Shown here: positions 22,485 to 27,147 of the stretch, piece after piece
Layout: each line of letters starts with the position of its first letter
Position numbering within the stretch: the first letter of the stretch is position 1
Assembly: GCA_035390885.1 (NCBI GenBank)
Contig: DAOOUW010000028.1
Location: 1-27,147, forward strand
Direction: 5' to 3'
DNA: 27,147 nt
Source: JAOAFT01 sp035390885
GTDB taxonomy: Bacteria > Bacteroidota > Ignavibacteria > UBA10030
Notes under the pieces: model-generated
Seen by the model: the letters and a program-made list of their open reading frames with translations, nothing else
Told to the model about the DNA's origin: nothing
Databases searched by the model: none
Program-made: the position numbers and the translations under genes

Positions 22485-23645
22485 CTATGGGGTACCTTGA
22501 ATAACTGCGTACACTTGAGAATCCATTTCTAGTACCATCCAAATTTTCCCAGAGCCACTTTTTTGTATGTGTGAAGTTACCCCGATTGGCTCTCCATAGG
22601 GTAATGTTGAAATTGGTTCTATCTTCTGAAAATTAGAACCGTTCCAATGATACAGATAATACCACGCACTGGAAATCCAATAATCATTCGGTGAAAACAA
22701 GCTGATACGCGCAGCCGGTTTGTGAATTGGCGATAATGGTAATCCTTTTGAAGCAAGGTTTACTTTTTCGAATACGAGAGAATTCCCTTTTGTTGAAAAC
22801 TCATAAGACTCCTCGCCAACTGCATAGAGGTACAGTGAATCAGAAATCGAGCATCGAACTGCTGCAATGCTGTTTATATCATCATTCGTTACCGGAGGCT
22901 GAATGGGAGTATTTGTAGTATCACAATTGTCGTAAAGTTTAATCCAATCACTATTCAGTAATTTCCAAATTTGTTGATAATGTCTTCCAGGAATAGCGCT
23001 ATCCCCTAGAATATATTTTTCTGTTTTTGAAATTCCTGCAATCTTAATTAGATTAAAATCACTCGGTGAATTCTGGTATACCCACCCGGCGGAATACCCA
23101 TCTTTGGTATACACCATCCCATGATCTCCAACCGCTATGAAATATCCATTTCCATCTGTCCACACGCTGTTTAGTTCACCTTGCGTCTCGAATTGATATC
23201 CTTTCCATGTCTTCGTTCGGTTATCAAATTCTGCAAGACCTGCTCTTTCCGATCCAATCGCATAATAGCCTACCGAAACCATAAAATGATCATCGCCTGT
23301 AACATCATTTGCATAATGGCGGATTTCATTATACGAACCGCAAGTATTGGTATTCCAGGTTTTTCCGTCCCAATGTTTGGCCATAAAAAGATCCCATGGT
23401 GGTTTTCCCTCAACAATATATCCCATTAGATATGCATCGTTATCCGAAAATGCCCACAAACCACCAACCGTCGAGGGAAACCACGCTACCGTATCTAGTC
23501 TCCAAATAAAGTTACGATTGCCTGCAGGGTACTCGCAATTGGTCGCTGGTGGTGGACAGATAGTGCACGGTTTATGTTCTCGACATCCAGAAAGAAGCGT
23601 TAAGAAAAAATTTAACACTATTAAAACAGTATAATGACGGTTCAT
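22485..23645 (-). CDS. Lipoprotein with propeller-like repeats, function unknown
   Basis: From the ATG at 23645 the product is 386 aa; the frame also opens three codons earlier at a TTG, which I consider less likely. The N-terminus is a lipoprotein signal with lipobox LSGC (Cys21), followed by a cysteine cluster (Cys27, Cys30, Cys37). The body has recurring short blocks of the kind 'W.F..ND.Y.hG' (GLWAFSDNDAYLMGYI, SVWTDGNGYFIAVGDHG, SLFSPNDYWISSAWYYL), suggesting a beta-propeller with Trp- and Tyr-rich blades. No catalytic motif is visible. It follows the preceding lipoprotein gene by 22 nt and is probably co-transcribed. Anchoring in the outer membrane, perhaps exposed, is inferred from the lipobox and the FCB-like background. 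Confidence 0.65.
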   Translation of the reverse strand: MNRHYTVLIVLNFFLTLLSGCREHKPCTICPPPATNCEYPAGNRNFIWRLDTVAWFPSTVGGLWAFSDNDAYLMGYIVEGKPPWDLFMAKHWDGKTWNTNTCGSYNEIRHYANDVTGDDHFMVSVGYYAIGSERAGLAEFDNRTKTWKGYQFETQGELNSVWTDGNGYFIAVGDHGMVYTKDGYSAGWVYQNSPSDFNLIKIAGISKTEKYILGDSAIPGRHYQQIWKLLNSDWIKLYDNCDTTNTPIQPPVTNDDINSIAAVRCSISDSLYLYAVGEESYEFSTKGNSLVFEKVNLASKGLPLSPIHKPAARISLFSPNDYWISSAWYYLYHWNGSNFQKIEPISTLPYGEPIGVTSHIQKSGSGKIWMVLEMDSQVYAVIQGTP

Positions 23646-23667
23646 GATATTCAATACAATTGTGTGT

Positions 23668-24324
23668 TTAATTTGTTTGTATTCGTATTGCTATTCCAAA
23701 ATGCCATAAACCATCCGAAAGCCTGTTGCCGTAATATTGATAATTTGCTTCAGGGCAAATTCTGGCGCCTTGAATCAGCGGTATTATAATTCCACAGCCT
23801 ATCGAATGATTATTGTTGAAGAATTCATCTGTCATGCTCGAAATGAAACTATCTACGAAATCATCTTTCGTTGCACCCATAAAGTGGTAACTGGCATAGT
23901 GAACGTAAGGTTCAAATCCTTTCAGATTCTTGCTTACGGTTGCTCCATATTTCAAATATGAGTAACCGCCAATGAGAGCAGCGTAGCTAAGATTAAGACT
24001 GCAGTCAAAGATATCAAACGACCGCGGATTGAGTTGTTCACGAAGTGTACCCTCAAGGAAATGCGTTGGCGAATAACGAAGACCAGCTTCAAGTCTCAAC
24101 GGTAAACCGTAAGCGAACATAATAGATGGCATGAACGGAGAATCTCTGGAAACCGTTATATCTTTATTCGTGCTTATTATAGCTATTTCGTCTGCACCAA
24201 CTCCTACTAAGAGTTTGTTCTTTTCAAGCGTACGACCTGAATAATAATTACTCGTTGCGACACAACCACAAAAAGTTACTATGAGTAACAGAAAGAGGAA
24301 TATTTGAAAAAATAATTTTGACAT
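23668..24324 (-). CDS. Predicted beta-rich outer-membrane-associated lipoprotein, function unknown
   Basis: The 218-aa product has a lipoprotein-like signal (MSKLFFQIFLFLLLIVTFCG, lipidated Cys21). The mature part alternates short amphipathic strands and turns (KLLVGVGADEIAII, SIMFAYGLPLRLEAGLRYSP, GGYSYLKYGATVSKNL, GFEPYVHYASYHFMG, DGLWHFGIAIRIQTN) and ends in a strand, as small outer-membrane barrels do. AAGGAG (reverse complement of 24332-24337) lies 7 nt before the start, so the start is well supported. A barrel with an N-terminal lipid anchor is common in FCB 'lipoprotein' families. No named family is recognised. It leads the operon with the propeller-like lipoprotein, and a shared surface function is plausible but inferred. 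Confidence 0.65.
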   Translation of the reverse strand: MSKLFFQIFLFLLLIVTFCGCVATSNYYSGRTLEKNKLLVGVGADEIAIISTNKDITVSRDSPFMPSIMFAYGLPLRLEAGLRYSPTHFLEGTLREQLNPRSFDIFDCSLNLSYAALIGGYSYLKYGATVSKNLKGFEPYVHYASYHFMGATKDDFVDSFISSMTDEFFNNNHSIGCGIIIPLIQGARICPEANYQYYGNRLSDGLWHFGIAIRIQTN

Positions 24325-24592
24325 TGATTGGCTCCTTAGAAATTACGGTTCCTTATTATCGTAAGAGATGAAAATTGATTTTCTTTAAACCTTCTAACTA
24401 ATTCGAAATTGTAATATGTCCTTACCTCTATTTTATCGGTCGATCTTAAATAGATATTTTTACCTACCCTCTAAGAAATGCATAAACACTTTAATAGTTT
24501 AAATAAAAATAATATCTATTGCATGCCACATTTTTGTTGTCAAAAGTGCTAAGTAATTGAAGAGGGAAGTGCGAAAATATCCTAAAATCAAA

Positions 24593-24866
24593 ACTTTTTA
24601 AAAAGTGTTTGTTCTTTTTTTCTTGAAAGAAAAGAACCAAAAGTTTACCCAATTTATGTATAGGAAAAATTTACAGAAATTAATTTATCCTTATTGCATA
24701 GTTCGGGTTCAAGACTGAAGAAAAATATGGGTAAAACATCGGCTCACTCCGCTGCACAAAATAAACTTGTCTCGCTGGAAAGCGCGAGCCTCTACAGAAT
24801 TTTGTGTGGATTCTTTGTTCGCCTTGTTTTACTTCCATATTTTTCTAAGGTCAATTTCCCTAAAAT
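24593..24866. repeat. Composite palindromic intergenic element
   Basis: From left to right: ACTTTTT/AAAAAGT, a perfect 14-bp palindrome (24593-24606). GTTCTTTT/AAAAGAAC, 8-bp arms around TTTCTTGAAAG (24611-24637). A linker with TTCAAGACTGAAGAAAAA. Then CACAAAAT/ATTTTGTG (24755-24762 and 24799-24806) enclosing CTCGC/GCGAG (24771-24775 and 24784-24788). A tail with TTTTTCTAAGGTCAATTTCC follows. The order recalls an interspersed repeat I have seen in Bacteroidota intergenic regions; that comparison is from memory. The outer limits are approximate. Confidence 0.45.
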
Positions 24867-24872
24867 GAGGAG

Positions 24873-24909
24873 CTGTTGCCTCGATACGCCTACGGCACCT
24901 CAACAACCG
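24873..24909. repeat. REP-like palindromic repeat, copy 3
   Basis: CTGTTGCCTCGATACG (24873-24888) is identical to the cores of copies 1 and 2. It is followed by CCTACGGCACCTCAACAACCG's equivalent of the copy-1 right half (CCTCAACAACCG at 24898-24909). GTTG/CAAC ends and a small GCC-TAC-GGC stem can pair. It lies 35 nt downstream of the stop of the 24944-26221 gene. Confidence 0.6.
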
Positions 24910-24943
24910 TTGCGATATTGCGGTGTGAAGGGTAAAAATCATT

Positions 24944-26221
24944 TTATGTTTTTTGAGGCTTTTTCTTCGCCGCTGGGAATAGAATGTTGTTGAGAATGAG
25001 GCGATAGCCAGGTGAATTTTTATGCAGATTGAGATCCGTCGGTGGGTCTCCAACAGCGTGTTGATAATCTTCGGGATCGTGTCCACTGTACCATGTAAAA
25101 GTGCCTCTCCCGAAGTTCCCATGAATATAACGTACTTCTTCCGTCCCTTCACGTTCCGCTAAAATTGTAACGGTTCTTTTAATGAGTGATTTTTTGAATG
25201 CAGTAGTCTGTCCCATAAATCCATGAATAATGTTAACATGATTTTGCGTCAGCATTGTTGGAACAGGATCGTACTTTGCGCTGAACTCGAAGAGAGTAAA
25301 ATAATCGGTACCTGGATCGCGGAAGGGAGGTGGATCACTTGGTGGAATATCGATATCGGAATATTCATATCGGAAAGGATTCATATCGAGCGTAAAATTT
25401 TCGAAGGCGAGAGTTTTTGAAAAATCGAGTTTCTGCTGTGCATTATTGTCAGGCGGATCACCGTCGAACATAACATCGCATATATCTACATTTTCAGCTG
25501 CAAGGGCAATATCGTAGCTGTCGGTTGCGGAGCACATTGCAAACATAAATCCGCCATTCCCAGTGTAATCCTTAATAGTTCGTGCGACTGCTTTCTTTTC
25601 CTCTGAAACTTTTTTGTAACCCAGTCGCTTTGCTTCTCGTTCGTAGAGCGTTTGCTGCTCAATATACCAAGGTGCATTCCGATAGTTTGCATAAAATTTT
25701 CCATACTGTCCGGTGAAATCCTCGTGATGGAGATGCAGCCAGTCATATTGAGCAAGTTTTCCGGAAAGAACTTCTTCATCCCACACTTTAGTATAAGGAA
25801 TTTCAGCGTACTCAAGAACCATTGTTACGGCATCATCCCATGGATTGAAAGTTGGGGGAGCATAAACGGCAATCTTTGGCGCTTTTTCGAGTCGTACAAC
25901 ATCCATATTGTTATCATCTTTTTGTATAGTTGCGTATATCTTTGCAGCATCAACGCTCGACAACTCCTGAAACAATACTCCGCGGACTCGACACTCCGTT
26001 GCCAGCACAGAAGAATAATCGGCGCAAAAAGATCCGCCGCGGTAATTCAACATCCAATCAACAATTGCGCCTTTCTCTAGAACCCAGTATGCAATGCCAT
26101 ACGCTTTAAGATGATTCGTTTGCGAGAGATCCATCGGGATGAGAAGCTTTGGTTGAGCGTTAAGTAACTGCGAGGAAATGACAAGAAGAAGAGCGACAAT
26201 ATAATTAAAAGATTTTTTCAT
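24944..26221 (-). CDS. Conserved secreted protein of unknown function (homologues sometimes labelled asparagine synthetase B)
   Basis: The 425-aa product has a signal peptide (MKKSFNYIVALLLVISSQLL, cleavage near NAQ at 21-23), then LLIPMDLSQTNHLKAYGIAY (27-46), RGGSF (61-65), the block APPTFNPWDDAVTMVLEYAE (121-140), DWLHLHHEDFTG (160-171), GGFMFAMCSATDSYDIA (223-239, with Cys230) and a C-terminal GRGTFTWYSGHDPEDYQH (371-388). From memory, close relatives occur in Bacteroidota and Ignavibacteria under the label asparagine synthetase B. I see no N-terminal catalytic Cys, no synthetase ATP motif and an export signal, so the label looks wrong. The Trp-Asp-Asp helix, 'LHxED' strand and glycine-rich 'GGFMFAMC' turn recall class-I glutamine-amidotransferase-like folds (ThuA, DJ-1). 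That is a suggestion only. It starts 5 nt after the transporter stop. Confidence 0.7.
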   Translation of the reverse strand: MKKSFNYIVALLLVISSQLLNAQPKLLIPMDLSQTNHLKAYGIAYWVLEKGAIVDWMLNYRGGSFCADYSSVLATECRVRGVLFQELSSVDAAKIYATIQKDDNNMDVVRLEKAPKIAVYAPPTFNPWDDAVTMVLEYAEIPYTKVWDEEVLSGKLAQYDWLHLHHEDFTGQYGKFYANYRNAPWYIEQQTLYEREAKRLGYKKVSEEKKAVARTIKDYTGNGGFMFAMCSATDSYDIALAAENVDICDVMFDGDPPDNNAQQKLDFSKTLAFENFTLDMNPFRYEYSDIDIPPSDPPPFRDPGTDYFTLFEFSAKYDPVPTMLTQNHVNIIHGFMGQTTAFKKSLIKRTVTILAEREGTEEVRYIHGNFGRGTFTWYSGHDPEDYQHAVGDPPTDLNLHKNSPGYRLILNNILFPAAKKKPQKT

Positions 26222-26226
26222 AGAGA

Positions 26227-27099
26227 TTACGAAAGATGTTGTATGATGAAGAATCCACCAATGACAATGAGCGTTGCTCCCGCAAGCTTAAGTTGATAGC
26301 GCTCTTCAGAAAATAATTTTCCGCCGATAAGAGTTGCAAAGAGAATCGATGTACGTTTAATTGCGAGCACAAGCGCAACCGGCGCTAAGCGAGTGGCTTC
26401 AAGTTGCGCAAACCGATACCCAAATGTAAAAAGTGCAATTGCAATAATCAATGGAACAACCCCTCGGGCGCTTCGTGCCAAGGATTTAAACGAATATCGT
26501 TTCCAGAGAAATGCACATCCGAAAACTAAAGCATAAATAAAGTTTTGATAGAGGAAAACGACCATTGGATGAATGGTTAAATGTGCAAGCAAAAGTCTGT
26601 CGAGTACAGAAGAAACCGCAAAGAAAAGTACCGCAATCCAGATGATGTTGTGAGTGCGCGACGCTTTGAGGGAATTCCATATCGAAAGCGTCGGTTGTTT
26701 TTCGATGATGTATGCGCCGACGAGCATCAATCCTATTCCAATCCATTCTGTAAAAAGGAGCGCCTCGCCGATTGCAATATATGCAAGGACGGCAGTTGCA
26801 ATTGGCGTTGTTCCAAGCAGTGGCAATGCGCTGCTAATGTCGTTGCGGTGAAGTGAAACCATGACGAGGAGAAATCCGAATGCGCCAATGAGACTTTTAA
26901 TTGTGAGGATGAAAATTGTATGGAAATTGGGAGTTGTAAATGAAGGTGAAAAAGGAATCCAGATTGAAAATACAAGCAGTACTAGAGAAAGATAGAATGA
27001 AAATTCAATCGGAGAAAGAGAAAATAGAACTTTCTTCTGCGTTATCGCAGCAGCCGCAGAGAGAATAGCAGAAAATAAAGCAATCCATACCCAGTTCAT
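26227..27099 (-). CDS. DMT-superfamily (EamA) transporter
   Basis: The 290-aa integral membrane protein has about ten hydrophobic helices in two five-helix EamA repeats. The first begins MNWVWIALFSAILSAAAAIT and the second about residue 150 (HNIIWIAVLFFAVSSVLDRL). Repeat 1 ends with ALPLLGTTPIATAVLAYIAI, GEALLFTEWIGIGLMLVGAY; repeat 2 ends with LAPVALVLAIKRTSILFATL, FSEERYQLKLAGATLIVIGG. The small-residue/Pro pattern and the Glu in 'GE' and 'SEE' are typical of drug/metabolite exporters. The substrate is unknown. The start at 27099 may overlap the end of an upstream gene (an ATGA overlap is possible), but the 48 nt left before the window edge do not settle this. It is followed after 5 nt by the secreted protein gene. 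Confidence 0.88.
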   Translation of the reverse strand: MNWVWIALFSAILSAAAAITQKKVLFSLSPIEFSFYLSLVLLVFSIWIPFSPSFTTPNFHTIFILTIKSLIGAFGFLLVMVSLHRNDISSALPLLGTTPIATAVLAYIAIGEALLFTEWIGIGLMLVGAYIIEKQPTLSIWNSLKASRTHNIIWIAVLFFAVSSVLDRLLLAHLTIHPMVVFLYQNFIYALVFGCAFLWKRYSFKSLARSARGVVPLIIAIALFTFGYRFAQLEATRLAPVALVLAIKRTSILFATLIGGKLFSEERYQLKLAGATLIVIGGFFIIQHLS

Positions 27100-27147
27100 A
27101 CGTTTGTCATCCTATTCCATCGAAAGAGAAATCCACAAATTTCTTCC

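Larger units (their letters stand above)
24325..24943. other. 619-nt gene-free region packed with palindromes
   Basis: The part next to 24324 holds the upstream region of the lipoprotein gene. The rest carries a 14-bp palindrome (24593-24606), a hairpin (24611-24637), a nested inverted repeat (24755-24806) and REP-like copy 3 (24873-24909). An open frame at 24694-24993 (+) crosses these repeats and the end of the opposite gene and has no recognisable product, so I do not call it. No RNA gene is apparent. Confidence 0.5.

Noticed and set aside
24694..24993. 99-codon open frame on the plus strand
   Set aside because: It runs through intergenic palindromes and over the 3' end of the opposite gene; the product has no recognisable motif.
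27100..27147. End of an upstream gene before the DMT transporter
   Set aside because: All three minus-strand frames stop within or at the ATG region (one as an ATGA overlap), but 48 nt are not enough to decide which, if any, is coding.
1..27147. tRNA, rRNA, CRISPR arrays, riboswitches, intact transposase genes, -12/-24 promoters
   Set aside because: Looked for by eye in all intergenic regions; none could be supported. A tRNAscan/Infernal run would be decisive for RNAs.

Overview
The window is an ordinary-looking stretch of bacterial chromosome, AT-leaning and gene-dense, carrying about 23 protein genes and no RNA gene, CRISPR array, intact insertion sequence or phage module that I can see. 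Several features point to the Bacteroidota/Chlorobiota (FCB) side of the tree, perhaps an Ignavibacteria-like lineage. Signal peptides repeatedly end in '-AQ' (GAQT, FAQS, DAQE, NAQP). There is an LptE-type outer-membrane lipoprotein, a SPOR-domain protein, many TPR/Sel1 proteins, a C-terminally truncated RHS relic, and intergenic palindromes of the kind common in Bacteroidota. The clearest promoter seen is sigma70-like (TTGAGA-17-TATAAT). The phylum is inferred; the domains are read directly.

Layout. 1-2045 (minus): phosphate acetyltransferase (pta), then a membrane acyltransferase cut by the left edge. 2271-8807 (plus): a tightly coupled six-gene operon with junctions that overlap or sit 0-3 nt apart: miaB, a TPR+SPOR envelope protein, a receiver-less sigma54 activator, LptE, a membrane GT2 glycosyltransferase and a TPR protein. 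Apart from miaB it looks like a cell-envelope operon. 8808-9351: RHS-core relic and small hairpins. 9352-10152 (minus): hemD. 10510-12743 (plus): secreted M64 peptidase and an SDR oxidoreductase. 12848-14059 (plus): PAS histidine kinase without a partner regulator. 14266-19061 (plus): lepA, two tandem signal peptidase I genes, hemW.

19239-21306 (minus): Sel1-repeat protein and a MerR regulator. 21442-22398 (plus): exported calcineurin-like phosphoesterase. 22485-24324 (minus): a two-gene lipoprotein operon (predicted beta-rich lipoprotein, then a propeller-like lipoprotein). 24325-24943: 619 nt without a gene, filled by nested palindromes and a REP-like repeat. 24944-27099 (minus): DMT-family transporter followed 5 nt later by a conserved secreted protein of unknown function.

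No coherent unknown multi-gene system stands out. The most unusual signals are small: three copies of a REP-like repeat, each just downstream of a gene 3' end; a composite palindromic element at about 24593-24866; a 12-bp perfect hairpin, possibly with a leader peptide, ahead of lepA; a nearly leaderless promoter for miaB; a sigma54 activator with GAFTSA instead of GAFTGA; and a conserved exported family (24944-26221) with a glutamine-amidotransferase-like feel but no assigned role.
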